Source: UMGS1532 sp045594795
GTDB taxonomy: Bacteria; Bacillota; Clostridia; Oscillospirales; Acutalibacteraceae
Reading direction: 5' to 3'
Assembly: GCA_045594795.1 (NCBI GenBank)
Contig: JAZNZF010000028.1
Span: 1 to 54,370 of the forward strand
DNA length: 54,370 nt
The notes beneath the pieces are model-generated. The model was not told the origin of the DNA, ran no database searches, and was given only the letters and a program-made list of their open reading frames with translations. The first letter of the stretch is position 1; each line of letters begins with the position of its first letter. Made by a program: the position numbers and the translations under genes. Shown here in pieces: positions 25,530 to 35,329 of the stretch.

Positions 25530-26729
25530 GTGGCAACAATTATTTTTGGCAGTAAGGAAAATCAAAACTTCTCTAATACTGTTTTGGGTATAATTAACAC
25601 TAAGGCCGAGTTATCTCAATTTAATTCAGATAGGTTTACTATTTTTCCCGGTTTTTGCGATGTGCATGTGCATTTTCGTGATCCGGGTTTTTCTTATAAA
25701 GAAACCATTTTTTCGGGTAGCAGGGCGGCAGCTGCAGGCGGATACACTGCCGTATGCACAATGCCAAACCTAAACCCCGTACCCGACTCGGTGCAAAACT
25801 TAAAATCTCAAACCGATATTATAGAAAAGGATTCGGCAATAGCGGTTTACCCATACGCTTCTATTACTGTGGGGCAAAAAGGTGAAGAGCTATCGGATAT
25901 GGATAATTTGGTAAAAAATGCGATAGCCTTTTCAGACGATGGCAGAGGTGTGCAAAGCACCGAACTGATGCGCAAGGCAATGCTAAAGGCAAAAGAACTC
26001 GGAAAAATAATAGTAGCGCATTGCGAGGATAACTCATTGCTCTTTGGCGGATACATTCATAAAGGCGATTATGCGTTAGCTCACGGCCATAAGGGTATAT
26101 GTAGCGAAAGCGAATGGAAACAAATAGAACGCGACATAGCCTTGGTTAAAGAAACGGGCTGTAAATATCACGTGTGCCATATATCCACAAAAGAGAGCGT
26201 CGAGCTTATAAGAAAGGCAAAAGCCGAGGGTGTTGATATCACCTGTGAAACCGCACCGCATTATCTTATATTAGACGAAAACGATTTAGGGGAAGACGGG
26301 CGCTTTAAAATGAATCCACCGCTCAGAAGCCGCGCCGATAGATTAGCCTTAATCGAGGGCATTAAAGACGGAACTATTGATATGATAGCTACCGACCACG
26401 CGCCACACTCGGCAGAAGAAAAGGGCAAAGGACTAAGCGGTAGCGCGTTTGGTATAGTAGGGCTTGAAACTGCCTTTGCGGCAATGTATACCCACCTTGT
26501 TAAAACGGGCGTAATAAGTTTAAATCGGCTTATCGACCTTATGGCTATAAATCCGAGAAATCGGTTTGGCATACCAATAGGTAACGACTTTAGCGTATGG
26601 GATTTAAACGCCGAATATAAAGTAGACCCAAGTAAATTTATTTCCTTAGGCAAGGCAACACCCTTTAAGGATATGGCCTTGTTTGGAAAGTGTATAAAAA
26701 CAGTATACAAAGGAGAAGTAGTATGGTAA
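25530..26729 (+). CDS. pyrC: Dihydroorotase
   Basis: This enzyme catalyses the third step of UMP synthesis, cyclising carbamoyl-aspartate. The 399-residue protein is a class I (metal-binding amidohydrolase) dihydroorotase: the zinc motif HVHFRDPG (His46, His48), CHISTKESVELI, and the catalytic aspartate in IATDHAPHS. The start codon is GTG, fixed by AGGAGGAG 6 bases upstream. It is the first gene of the operon behind the PyrR attenuator and overlaps carA by 7 bases. Confidence 0.95.
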   Translation: MATIIFGSKENQNFSNTVLGIINTKAELSQFNSDRFTIFPGFCDVHVHFRDPGFSYKETIFSGSRAAAAGGYTAVCTMPNLNPVPDSVQNLKSQTDIIEKDSAIAVYPYASITVGQKGEELSDMDNLVKNAIAFSDDGRGVQSTELMRKAMLKAKELGKIIVAHCEDNSLLFGGYIHKGDYALAHGHKGICSESEWKQIERDIALVKETGCKYHVCHISTKESVELIRKAKAEGVDITCETAPHYLILDENDLGEDGRFKMNPPLRSRADRLALIEGIKDGTIDMIATDHAPHSAEEKGKGLSGSAFGIVGLETAFAAMYTHLVKTGVISLNRLIDLMAINPRNRFGIPIGNDFSVWDLNAEYKVDPSKFISLGKATPFKDMALFGKCIKTVYKGEVVW

Positions 26730-27817
26730 AGAAATTTGATAGAAAATTAGTGCTCGAGAACGGCACCGAATATTTAGGCTACGGCTTTGGTGTTATCAAT
26801 AACAAGGTAACCGAGCTTGTTTTCGATACCTCTATGATAGGCTACGAGGAGGTTGTGTCTGACCCTGCGTATTTAGGTCAAACGGTTGTTATGACATATC
26901 CTGTTATCGGTAACTACGGCATAGCAGAGGAAGACCTTGTTACAAAAGCCCCCGTTATTGGCGGCTTTGTTGTAAGGGAATATAATAACTCACCCTCAAA
27001 CTTCCGCTATACAAAAACTCTTTCAGAGGTTATGGAGGAAAACGGTATTGCAGGTATATACGGGGTAGATACAAGAAAGCTTACCGCATACTTGCGCGAT
27101 AACGGTAGCTGTAAAGCACTCATAACCGATATTAATACCGATACAGCCGAGGCTGTAGAGAGGATAAAAGCAGCAGATACATCGGTTAAAATAAGTAACG
27201 TAAGCTGCAAAAAGTGTTGGTATTCAAGAACACCTAACCCTAAATATAACGTTGTAGCTATAGACTGTGGTATTACCTACGGCGCTGTGCGTCTGCTTAA
27301 CGAACGCGGCTGTAACGTATCGGTTGTGCCTTACAACGTAACTGTAGAGGAAATCGAGAAAATGAAGCCCGACGGTATCTATGTTTCAAGCGGCCCCGGA
27401 GACCCTAAAGCTGCTATAGAAATAGCCGAGCTTATAAAAGAACTTCGCGGTAAATACCCAATAGTTGCGGTTGGCCTTGGTATGCAGCTTGTTTGCCTTT
27501 CATACGGTGCAGATACTTACAGATTAAAGGTAAGTCACCACGGTGGTAACTATCCAATTAAAAACACCGAAAACGGCAAGGTTGAATTAACCGTTCAAAA
27601 CCATTGCTATGCTGTAAGTGAAGAAAGCCTTAAAAACACCGACCTTACAGTTACCTATAAAAACATTTTAGATGGTAGTGTTGAGGCGGTCGAGTGCCAA
27701 AAAGACTGCGTAATTGGTACTCAGTATTATCTCGACGATTCCGAGGGACCTGACGGTAGAATAAGCGTTATAGACAGATTCCAAAACTTGATGAAGGAGG
27801 GCAAGCGCAATGCCTAA
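26723..27817 (+). CDS. carA: Carbamoyl-phosphate synthase small subunit with degenerate glutaminase site
   Basis: The 364-residue protein matches CarA over its whole length: N-terminal domain (LENGTEYLGYGFG, DTSMIGYEEVVSDPAYLGQ, GIAGIYGVDTRKLT) and C-terminal class I amidotransferase fold (YVSSGPGDPKAA, RLKVSHHGGNYPI, VQNHCYAV). But the catalytic triad is missing. The nucleophile elbow, normally GICLGHQ, reads AVGLGMQ, so Cys is Gly251; the usual HPEA reads YLDD, so His is Tyr336 and Glu is Asp338. The subunit should therefore be unable to hydrolyse glutamine, although its structural motifs survive and it is coupled to carB (8-base overlap). Likely role: a structural partner for ammonia-fed CarB. 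The ATG follows AAAGGAGAAG. Confidence 0.93.
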   Translation: MVKKFDRKLVLENGTEYLGYGFGVINNKVTELVFDTSMIGYEEVVSDPAYLGQTVVMTYPVIGNYGIAEEDLVTKAPVIGGFVVREYNNSPSNFRYTKTLSEVMEENGIAGIYGVDTRKLTAYLRDNGSCKALITDINTDTAEAVERIKAADTSVKISNVSCKKCWYSRTPNPKYNVVAIDCGITYGAVRLLNERGCNVSVVPYNVTVEEIEKMKPDGIYVSSGPGDPKAAIEIAELIKELRGKYPIVAVGLGMQLVCLSYGADTYRLKVSHHGGNYPIKNTENGKVELTVQNHCYAVSEESLKNTDLTVTYKNILDGSVEAVECQKDCVIGTQYYLDDSEGPDGRISVIDRFQNLMKEGKRNA

Positions 27818-30800
27818 AAGAACTGACCTTAAAAAGATACTTGTAATCGGCTCAGGTCCTATTGTTATAGGTCAGGCTGCCGAGTTCGACTATGCAGGCA
27901 CACAGGCTTGCTTAGCCTTAAAGGAAGAGGGATATGAGGTTGTACTTTGCAACTCTAACCCTGCTACAATAATGACCGATACCACCATTGCAGATAAGGT
28001 GTATATGGAGCCTCTAACCTTAGAGTATATAGCAAAAATTCTCCGTTACGAGCGCCCAGATGCAATAGTTCCAGGTATTGGCGGTCAAACAGGTCTTAAC
28101 CTTGCAATGCAGCTTGAAAAGAAGGGCGTACTAAAAGAGTGCCACGTAGAGCTACTTGGTACTAAAAGTGAGAGTATCGAGCGCGCTGAAGACCGTGAGC
28201 TATTTAAACAGCTTTGCGAAGAACTTGGCGAACCCGTACTACCTTCGGATATCGCAACCTCTATAGAAGAGGGCTTAAAGGTAGCAGAGCAAATCGGCTA
28301 CCCTGTAGTTTTGCGCCCTGCATTTACCCTTGGCGGTACAGGTGGCGGTTTTGCTAACGACGAAGAAGAGTTCTTAGAGATAATGAAAAATGCCCTTAAT
28401 CTTTCACCCGTTGGTCAGGTGCTAATTGAAAAGAGCATTAAGGGTTATAAGGAAATCGAGTACGAGGTAATGCGCGACGCTAACGATACCGCCATTGCCA
28501 TTTGTAATATGGAAAACGTTGACCCTGTTGGTGTTCATACGGGCGACTCGGTGGTTGTTTGCCCAACCCAAACACTCACCTATAAAGAGTGCCATATGCT
28601 TAAAGAAAGCGCACTTAGAATTATCCGTGCGCTCGAGATTGAGGGCGGCTGTAACGTACAGTTTGCACTCGACCCAAAATCCTTCCAGTATTATCTAATT
28701 GAAGTAAACCCAAGGGTTTCGCGTTCGTCTGCATTGGCATCAAAAGCAAGCGGCTTCCCAATAGCAAGGGTAACCGCAAAGATAGCAGTTGGTATGCATC
28801 TCGACGAAATTAAAATTGCTAACACCCCTGCATCCTTCGAGCCTACTATAGACTATGTTGTTTCAAAAATGCCACGCTTCCCGTTCGATAAATTTGCCGA
28901 TGCCAACAATAAGCTTGGCACCCAAATGAAAGCAACGGGCGAGGTTATGAGCATAGGCAGAACTATCGAAGAAAGTTTATTAAAAGCCATTCGTTCGCTC
29001 GAAATTGGTGTTTATCATCTGCACAGCAAAAAGTTCGACGGTAAAGAAGCCGAGTGGCTTTTAGAGTATATTAAAGACGCAACCGACGATAGATACTACG
29101 CTATAGCAGAACTCTTGCGACTTAAAACCGATATGGAAAAAATTGCCGCCGCTACCGGAATTGATATCCTATTTATCGAAAACTTAAATAACATTGTTAA
29201 AATGGAAAACGCACTTCGCGAAAACAAATGGGATTATGAAACCTTGGCAGAGGCTAAACGTATGGGCTTTTGCGACAAGGCGGTTGCAGATATGTGGAAT
29301 AGCACTGAGATAGAAGTGTTCAATTACCGCGTAGAAAAGGGCTTAATGCCTGTTTATAAAAAGATAGATACCTGTGGCGCGGTGCTTCCAAGTGACGTTA
29401 ACTATCTCTACTCTACCTACGAGGACGAGAACGAATCTATAGTTACAAACAAAAAGAAGATTATCGTTTTAGGCTCAGGTCCTATCCGTATAGGTCAGGG
29501 TGTTGAGTTCGACTATTCAACCGTTCACGCAGTAACCACAATTAAGGAAGCGGGTTACGAGGCTATAATTATAAACAATAACCCCGAAACCGTTTCTACC
29601 GACTACACTACTTCGGACAAGCTTTATTTCGAGCCGCTTTGCACCGAGGATGTTATGAACATTATTTTGCACGAAAAACCCGACGGTGTAATTGCATCTT
29701 TGGGCGGTCAAACCGCTATCAACCTTGCAGAGCCTTTACGCGCTCGCGGTGTTAAAATAATCGGTACCGACTGTGACGCTATTGAACGTGCAGAAAACCG
29801 CGATTCGTTCGAAAAGCTCTTGCTTTCACTTAATATTCCACAGCCTAAAGGTAAGGCTGTAACAAAAATAGAAGACGGCGTTAATGCCGCTGCCGAAATC
29901 GGCTATCCTGTGCTTGTTCGCCCAAGCTTTGTTTTGGGTGGTAGAGCAATGCAGATAGTTGCCGATGAAGACCAGCTTCGTCACTACCTTAAAACCGCCG
30001 TTGAAATCGACGAGGACAAGCCCGTTCTTGTTGATAAATACATTCAGGGTAAAGAGGTAGAGGTTGATGCCGTTTGCGACGGTACCGACGTATTTATCCC
30101 CGGTATTATGGAGCTTGTAGAGCGCACAGGTATCCACTCGGGCGACTCGATAAGCGTGTACCCAACATTCAGTATTTCTCAGAAGGTTAAGGATACAATA
30201 CTCGATTACACAAAACGTCTTGGTATCGGTATAGGCATTATCGGTTTATATAATATTCAGTTCATTGTTGATAACGACGATAATGTGTTTATCATAGAGG
30301 TTAACCCAAGGTCTTCAAGAACTGTACCGTTCCTCTCTAAATCCACAGGCTATAGCCTTGCAGATATCGCAACCTACGTAATACTCGGCAAATCACTTCG
30401 CGAGCAGGGTATTATTGATGGTATGCCCGAGGAGAAAAAGCGCTACTACGTTAAGGTTCCTGCCTTCTCGTTCTCAAAGCTAAGCGGTCTTGATGCCTAC
30501 CTTTCACCAGAAATGAAATCCACGGGCGAAGCTATCGGTTACGATAACAGACTTAACCGTGCGCTTTATAAGGCTTTACAGGCTTCTGGTATGAACATTA
30601 TGAACTACGGTACCGTGCTTGTAACGGTTGCAGATTGCGATAAAGCAGAGGCATTGCCGCTAATCCGTAGATTCTACAACCTTGGCTTTAATATAGAAGC
30701 TACAAGCGGTACTGCCGCTTACCTTAAAGAGCACGGAATTCGTACAAGGGTACGCCGTAAGATAAGTGAAGACCCCGACGATATTACAAACGCAATCCGT

Positions 30801-30989
30801 CAGGGCTACGTAACCTACGTTATTAATACAAGGGACGTAAACTCGGTTGACCTTATGTCCGACGGTCACGCTATTCGCCAGTGTGCAACCCAGAACAACG
30901 TTTCTATATTCACAGCCCTTGATACAGTTAAGGTGCTATTAGATGTTTTAGAGGAAACCACACTTGGTATTTCTACAATAGATTCTTAA
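27810..30989 (+). CDS. carB: Carbamoyl-phosphate synthase large subunit
   Basis: CarB makes carbamoyl phosphate from bicarbonate, two ATP and ammonia. The 1059-residue protein is full length, with two homologous ATP-grasp halves. Each half opens with a glycine motif (LVIGSGPIVIGQAAEFDYAG and VLGSGPIRIGQGVEFDYS) and carries its ATP-grasp residues (RPAFTLGGTGGGF and RPSFVLGGRAMQIV). The C-terminal MGS-like allosteric domain (from about residue 930) is present. With the CarA subunit lacking a glutaminase triad, the enzyme probably uses free ammonia; nothing in this sequence itself proves that. Confidence 0.97.
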   Translation: MPKRTDLKKILVIGSGPIVIGQAAEFDYAGTQACLALKEEGYEVVLCNSNPATIMTDTTIADKVYMEPLTLEYIAKILRYERPDAIVPGIGGQTGLNLAMQLEKKGVLKECHVELLGTKSESIERAEDRELFKQLCEELGEPVLPSDIATSIEEGLKVAEQIGYPVVLRPAFTLGGTGGGFANDEEEFLEIMKNALNLSPVGQVLIEKSIKGYKEIEYEVMRDANDTAIAICNMENVDPVGVHTGDSVVVCPTQTLTYKECHMLKESALRIIRALEIEGGCNVQFALDPKSFQYYLIEVNPRVSRSSALASKASGFPIARVTAKIAVGMHLDEIKIANTPASFEPTIDYVVSKMPRFPFDKFADANNKLGTQMKATGEVMSIGRTIEESLLKAIRSLEIGVYHLHSKKFDGKEAEWLLEYIKDATDDRYYAIAELLRLKTDMEKIAAATGIDILFIENLNNIVKMENALRENKWDYETLAEAKRMGFCDKAVADMWNSTEIEVFNYRVEKGLMPVYKKIDTCGAVLPSDVNYLYSTYEDENESIVTNKKKIIVLGSGPIRIGQGVEFDYSTVHAVTTIKEAGYEAIIINNNPETVSTDYTTSDKLYFEPLCTEDVMNIILHEKPDGVIASLGGQTAINLAEPLRARGVKIIGTDCDAIERAENRDSFEKLLLSLNIPQPKGKAVTKIEDGVNAAAEIGYPVLVRPSFVLGGRAMQIVADEDQLRHYLKTAVEIDEDKPVLVDKYIQGKEVEVDAVCDGTDVFIPGIMELVERTGIHSGDSISVYPTFSISQKVKDTILDYTKRLGIGIGIIGLYNIQFIVDNDDNVFIIEVNPRSSRTVPFLSKSTGYSLADIATYVILGKSLREQGIIDGMPEEKKRYYVKVPAFSFSKLSGLDAYLSPEMKSTGEAIGYDNRLNRALYKALQASGMNIMNYGTVLVTVADCDKAEALPLIRRFYNLGFNIEATSGTAAYLKEHGIRTRVRRKISEDPDDITNAIRQGYVTYVINTRDVNSVDLMSDGHAIRQCATQNNVSIFTALDTVKVLLDVLEETTLGISTIDS

Positions 30990-31002
30990 AAGGAAACTTA
31001 AA

Positions 31003-31740
31003 ATGAAACAAGGAATTTTCAAAGTAATTTCCAACAAGCCAATCGCAAGTGACGTAATGGAAATGGTTTTAGAGGGTGATACCTCGCATATTACCGCAAG
31101 CGGTCAGTTTGTTAATATTAAAATTGATGGACTGTTTTTGCGCCGTCCTATATCGGTATGCGATGTAAAGGAGGGCGAGCTAACCCTTATTTACAAGGTC
31201 GTAGGCAAGGGTACAGAGCTTATGCGAGATATGAAAGAGGGGACCGAGCTTGATGTTTTATCGGGTCTTGGCAACGGATACGACCTAACCTTAAGCGGTG
31301 ATAAACCCTTACTGCTTGGTGGCGGTGTAGGTGTTCCGCCCCTTTATAACCTTGCAAAAAAACTAATTGCAGAGGGTAAAGAAGTAACCGTTATCTTGGG
31401 CTTTAATTCAAAAATCGATGTATTTTATGAAGACGAGTTTAAAAAGCTTGGCGCAAAGGTTTTTGTTACCACTGCCGACGGTAGTTATGGAATTAAAGGC
31501 TTTGTAACCGACGCGGTAAAGGGCTTAGATTATAGCTACTTTTACACCTGTGGCCCCGAGCCTATGCTCAAAGCGGTTTATAAAACTCTTAACACGTCGG
31601 GTCAGCTTAGCTTTGAAGAGCGTATGGGCTGTGGCTTTGGCGCATGTATGGGTTGCTCTTGCAAAACTGTTACGGGCAATAAACGTATATGTAAAGAGGG
31701 CCCTGTGCTTAAAAAGGAGGATATAATATGGGAGATTTAA
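31003..31740 (+). CDS. pyrK: Dihydroorotate dehydrogenase electron transfer subunit
   Basis: PyrK passes electrons from the PyrD flavin to NAD+ using FAD and a [2Fe-2S] cluster. The 245-residue protein shows the FAD-binding RRPISVCDV, the NAD-binding LLGGGVGVPPLYNLAKKL, and the C-terminal cluster motif GCGFGACMGCSCKT followed by ICKEGPV, which supplies four cysteines. It overlaps pyrD by 13 bases. Confidence 0.96.
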   Translation: MKQGIFKVISNKPIASDVMEMVLEGDTSHITASGQFVNIKIDGLFLRRPISVCDVKEGELTLIYKVVGKGTELMRDMKEGTELDVLSGLGNGYDLTLSGDKPLLLGGGVGVPPLYNLAKKLIAEGKEVTVILGFNSKIDVFYEDEFKKLGAKVFVTTADGSYGIKGFVTDAVKGLDYSYFYTCGPEPMLKAVYKTLNTSGQLSFEERMGCGFGACMGCSCKTVTGNKRICKEGPVLKKEDIIWEI

Positions 31741-32645
31741 GTGTAAATCTTTGCGGAATAAAGCTTGATAACCCCGTAATCCCCGCAAGCGGTACCTTTG
31801 GTTTCGGCTACGAGTTTTCAGAGCTTTACGATATAAATATGCTTGGCACCTTTTCTTTTAAAGGTACTACAAAAGACGCGCGTTTTGGTAACCCGACACC
31901 AAGAATTGCCGAGTGTAGCAGCGGTATGATAAACGCCGTGGGCTTACAAAATCCTGGTGTAGAAAAGGTAATAGCAGAGGAACTTCCAAAGCTTTCTCGG
32001 GTTTTTAATAAAAAGGTTATGGCAAACGTTAGCGGCTTTTCTATTGAGGAGTATGCTTACACCTGCGAAAAGTTAGATAAATGCGAGCAGGTGGGCTGGT
32101 TAGAGGTAAACGTTAGCTGTCCTAACGTTCACGGCGGTGGTATGAGCTTTGGTACCGACCCTAAAGCTGCGGCAAGTGTAACCGAGGCGGTAAAAAAGGT
32201 AACCACCAAGCCCGTAATCATAAAGCTTTCACCAAATGTTACAGATATAGTTGCAATTGCCAAGGCTTGTGAAGAGGCAGGGGCTGACGGTATTAGCCTT
32301 ATAAATACTATGCTTGGTATGCGAATAAACCTTAAAACGAAAAGGCCAATAATCGCAAACACAATGGGCGGATTTTCGGGTCCTGCAATTTTCCCTGTTG
32401 CAGTACGTATGGTTTATCAGGTTGCAAATGCTGTAAAAGTTCCCGTAATTGGTATGGGTGGCGTAAGCACAGCAGAAGACGTAATTGAAATGATGCTTGC
32501 AGGTGCCACAGCAGTAGAGGTTGGCGCGGCAAATCTTATAGAGCCGTATGCTTGCAAAAACATAATAGAACAGCTACCTTTAGCTATGCAAAAATATAAT
32601 ATAACCGCGTTAAGAGATATAATTGGAGGAGTAAATAATGGGTAA
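31728..32645 (+). CDS. pyrD: Dihydroorotate dehydrogenase, class 1B catalytic subunit
   Basis: PyrD oxidises dihydroorotate to orotate with FMN. The 305-residue protein begins with LCGIKLDNPVIPASGTFGFG, carries the class 1 catalytic cysteine in NVSCPNVHGGGMSFG, and has KLSPNVTDI and the FMN phosphate site GMGGVSTAEDVIEMML. Together with pyrK next to it this is the NAD+-dependent class 1B enzyme. AAGGAGG precedes the ATG. Confidence 0.97.
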   Translation: MGDLSVNLCGIKLDNPVIPASGTFGFGYEFSELYDINMLGTFSFKGTTKDARFGNPTPRIAECSSGMINAVGLQNPGVEKVIAEELPKLSRVFNKKVMANVSGFSIEEYAYTCEKLDKCEQVGWLEVNVSCPNVHGGGMSFGTDPKAAASVTEAVKKVTTKPVIIKLSPNVTDIVAIAKACEEAGADGISLINTMLGMRINLKTKRPIIANTMGGFSGPAIFPVAVRMVYQVANAVKVPVIGMGGVSTAEDVIEMMLAGATAVEVGAANLIEPYACKNIIEQLPLAMQKYNITALRDIIGGVNNG

Positions 32646-33336
32646 GGACGTTATAGTAGCTTGTGATTTTTCGAGCAAAGAACAGGTTTTCGAATTTTTA
32701 GATAAATTTACAGGAAGAAAGCCTTTTGTAAAAATCGGTATGGAACTCTTTTATGCCGAGGGTCCCGAAATTGTACGCGAAATTAAAAAACGCGGACACA
32801 AAATTTTCTTAGACTTAAAGCTTCACGATATCCCCAATACAGTTAAAAAATCGATGGCGGTGTTATCCCGTCTTGACGTTGACCTTTGCAACCTTCACGC
32901 TGCAGGTACTGTACGTATGATGGAGGCCGCTTTAGAAGGCTTAACAAGGCCCGATGGTACAAGACCATTACTTATTGCGGTAACCCAACTAACCTCTACC
33001 GACCAAGAGAGCATGGAGAACGACTTGCTAATTCACGAACCTATCGATAAGGTTGTTATGCACTATGCCGCAAATGCTGAAAGTGCAGGACTCGACGGTG
33101 TTGTTTGCTCTCCTTTGGAAGCACAAAAGGTGCACGAAATTTGCGGTAACGATTTTCTTACAGTTACCCCAGGTGTGCGTTTTGCTGATGGTGATATCGG
33201 TGACCAAAAACGTGTTATGACACCGGCAGAGGCTAAGAAAATTGGCTCCGATTATATAGTTGTTGGCAGACCTATTACTGCCGCCAACGACCCCGTTGCA
33301 GCTTACGAACGCTGTGTTGCCGAATTTGTTGATTAA
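32638..33336 (+). CDS. pyrF: Orotidine 5'-phosphate decarboxylase
   Basis: This enzyme catalyses the last step to UMP. The 232-residue protein has the catalytic array DLKLHDIPNTV, the N-terminal IVACDFSS, and the phosphate-binding end DYIVVGRPIT. TTGGAGGAG precedes the ATG, which overlaps pyrD by 8 bases. Confidence 0.97.
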   Translation: MGKDVIVACDFSSKEQVFEFLDKFTGRKPFVKIGMELFYAEGPEIVREIKKRGHKIFLDLKLHDIPNTVKKSMAVLSRLDVDLCNLHAAGTVRMMEAALEGLTRPDGTRPLLIAVTQLTSTDQESMENDLLIHEPIDKVVMHYAANAESAGLDGVVCSPLEAQKVHEICGNDFLTVTPGVRFADGDIGDQKRVMTPAEAKKIGSDYIVVGRPITAANDPVAAYERCVAEFVD

Positions 33337-33361
33337 TCTTTCAATATAAAGGAGAATTATT

Positions 33362-33997
33362 ATGCAAAAGCTAATAGCAAAAGACCTACTCTCAATTAAG
33401 GCAGTTTTCTTCCGCCCCCAAGACCCATTTACCTGGGCAAGCGGAATTAAAAGCCCCGTTTATTGCGACAACCGTTTAACCCTTACCGCACCAAAGGTTC
33501 GTACCGACGTAGAACAAGGTTTAGCAAAGCTTATTAAAGAGAATTATCCCCAAGCCGAGGTGCTTATGGGTACATCTACTGCGGGTATTGCTCACGCCGC
33601 TATTACTGCACACATACTCGATATGCCTATGGGCTACGTTCGTTCGGGCGCAAAAGACCATGGCAGACAAAATCAGATAGAAGGTAAACTCGAAAAGGGT
33701 CAAAAGGTAGTTGTTGTTGAGGACTTAATCTCTACAGGCGGTAGCGTTATAGAGGTTGTAAACGTTCTTCGCGAGGCAGGTGCCGAGGTGCTTGGCATAG
33801 TAAGTATCTTTACCTACGGTATGCAAAAGGGCATAGACAGACTTGCAGCTGCAGAGGTTAAGAATATCTCCTTAACTAATTTCGACGTTATTGCTGAAGT
33901 AGCAGCCGAAGAGGGTTATATCAAACCCGAGGATATTAAAAAATTAATAGCTTTCCGTAACAACCCATCAGATGAAAGCTGGATAGGTGCGAAATAA
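33362..33997 (+). CDS. pyrE: Orotate phosphoribosyltransferase
   Basis: PyrE joins orotate with PRPP to form OMP. The 211-residue protein has the PRPP-binding motif VVVVEDLISTGGSVIEVV and the N-terminal FTWASGIKSPVYCDNR typical of this enzyme. AAAGGAG lies 7 bases before the ATG. A break of 25 bases separates it from pyrF. Confidence 0.97.
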   Translation: MQKLIAKDLLSIKAVFFRPQDPFTWASGIKSPVYCDNRLTLTAPKVRTDVEQGLAKLIKENYPQAEVLMGTSTAGIAHAAITAHILDMPMGYVRSGAKDHGRQNQIEGKLEKGQKVVVVEDLISTGGSVIEVVNVLREAGAEVLGIVSIFTYGMQKGIDRLAAAEVKNISLTNFDVIAEVAAEEGYIKPEDIKKLIAFRNNPSDESWIGAK

Positions 33998-33998
33998 C

Positions 33999-34919
33999 AT
34001 GAGAAGTCTTATTGATATTTTAGATTTTTCTGTAGAAGAAATAGACGAGCTTATTGCTACCGCTAATGATATTATCGCAAATCCTAAAGACTATGCCGAT
34101 AAGTGTCGCGGTAAAAAGCTTGCAACCCTTTTTTACGAGCCATCTACAAGGACCAGACTCAGCTTTGAGGCGGCTATGTTAGGGCTTGGCGGTAGTGTGT
34201 TAGGCTTTTCAGAGGCTAATAGCTCGTCGTCGGCAAAGGGCGAAAGTATTGCAGATACAGCAAAAACAATTAGCTGTTATGCAGACATTATTGCTATGCG
34301 TCACCCAAAAGAGGGCGCGCCTTTTGTTGCGGCCAGGAACGCTACTATTCCCGTTATTAATGCGGGTGACGGCGGACATAATCACCCCACCCAAACCCTT
34401 ACTGACCTACTTACAATTTATAGGGAAAAGGGTGGATTTTCAGGGCTTACTATAGGCTTTTGCGGTGACCTGAAATTCGGCAGAACGGTACACTCTTTAA
34501 TTGCCGCACTTTCAAGGTACGACGATATCAATGTTGTTCTTATCTCACCCGAAGAGTTAAAGCTACCAAGCTACGTTAAAAAGGATATTCTTAAAAAGAA
34601 GGGGATTCCGTATACCCAAACTACAGATTTAGCTTCGGTAATTCCAAGCCTTGATATTCTTTATATGACAAGGGTACAACGCGAACGCTTCTTTAACGAA
34701 GAGGATTATCTGCGACTAAAAGACAGCTATATTTTAGATTTACCAAAGCTAAAGTATGCAAAGGCGGACCTTTCAATTATGCATCCGCTACCACGTGTTA
34801 ATGAAATAAGCACCGCAATAGACAGTGACCCACGTGCTTGTTACTTTAAACAGGTTCTTAACGGTAAATTTATACGTATGGCACTTATATTAAAGCTTCT
34901 TAAGGAGGCAGAGCAATGA
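33999..34919 (+). CDS. pyrB: Aspartate carbamoyltransferase catalytic subunit
   Basis: PyrB joins carbamoyl phosphate and aspartate, the committed step of pyrimidine synthesis. The 306-residue protein has the carbamoyl-phosphate motif FYEPSTRTRLSFEAA and HPTQTLTDLLTI, plus MHPLPRVNEI. The ATG lies 1 base after the pyrE stop and follows AGGTG; a GTG 12 bases upstream is not preferred. With pyrI behind it, this is a class B (allosteric) enzyme. Confidence 0.96.
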   Translation: MRSLIDILDFSVEEIDELIATANDIIANPKDYADKCRGKKLATLFYEPSTRTRLSFEAAMLGLGGSVLGFSEANSSSSAKGESIADTAKTISCYADIIAMRHPKEGAPFVAARNATIPVINAGDGGHNHPTQTLTDLLTIYREKGGFSGLTIGFCGDLKFGRTVHSLIAALSRYDDINVVLISPEELKLPSYVKKDILKKKGIPYTQTTDLASVIPSLDILYMTRVQRERFFNEEDYLRLKDSYILDLPKLKYAKADLSIMHPLPRVNEISTAIDSDPRACYFKQVLNGKFIRMALILKLLKEAEQ

Positions 34920-35329
34920 ACATAGACTCTATACAAAACGGCGTAGTTATAGACCATATTACCGCGGGCAGTGGTATGCAGTTATATAAGCTTTTAGGCC
35001 TCTCTGAGTGTGATTGCTCTATTGCCATTATAAAAAACGTTAGCAGCAAAAAAATGGGCAAAAAAGACATTATAAAAATAAATGCAGATATCCCCATTAA
35101 CTTTGACGTTATAGGCTACGTTGACCCCGAGGCTACAGTAAATATAATAAAAAACGGTAAGCTTGTAGAAAAGCGATGCATCAGTATGCCGCAACGTTTG
35201 GTTAACGTAATTAAGTGCAAAAATCCACGTTGCATTACCTCGGTAGAGCAAGAGCTTGACCATATATTTAAGCTTACCGAAAAAGATAACAAAGTATATC
35301 GTTGTATTTATTGCGAAACAAAGGCATAA
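34916..35329 (+). CDS. pyrI: Aspartate carbamoyltransferase regulatory subunit
   Basis: PyrI binds nucleotide effectors and stabilises the dodecamer with PyrB. The 137-residue protein has an N-terminal nucleotide-binding domain (GVVIDHITAGSGMQLYKLLG) and a C-terminal four-cysteine zinc domain (CKNPRC and CIYC). It overlaps pyrB by 4 bases (ATGA). The gene is the last of the pyrimidine operon; only a weak AT-rich hairpin follows it. Confidence 0.96.
   Translation: MNIDSIQNGVVIDHITAGSGMQLYKLLGLSECDCSIAIIKNVSSKKMGKKDIIKINADIPINFDVIGYVDPEATVNIIKNGKLVEKRCISMPQRLVNVIKCKNPRCITSVEQELDHIFKLTEKDNKVYRCIYCETKA

Noticed and set aside
26261..26710. Open frame of 149 codons antisense to pyrC
   Set aside because: It is contained in pyrC, which is certain from its zinc and catalytic motifs.
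27473..27490. Cys255 four residues after Gly251 of CarA as a replacement nucleophile
   Set aside because: It lies on the helix after the nucleophile elbow and not at its tip, and the His and Glu of the triad are missing as well, so rescue is unlikely.
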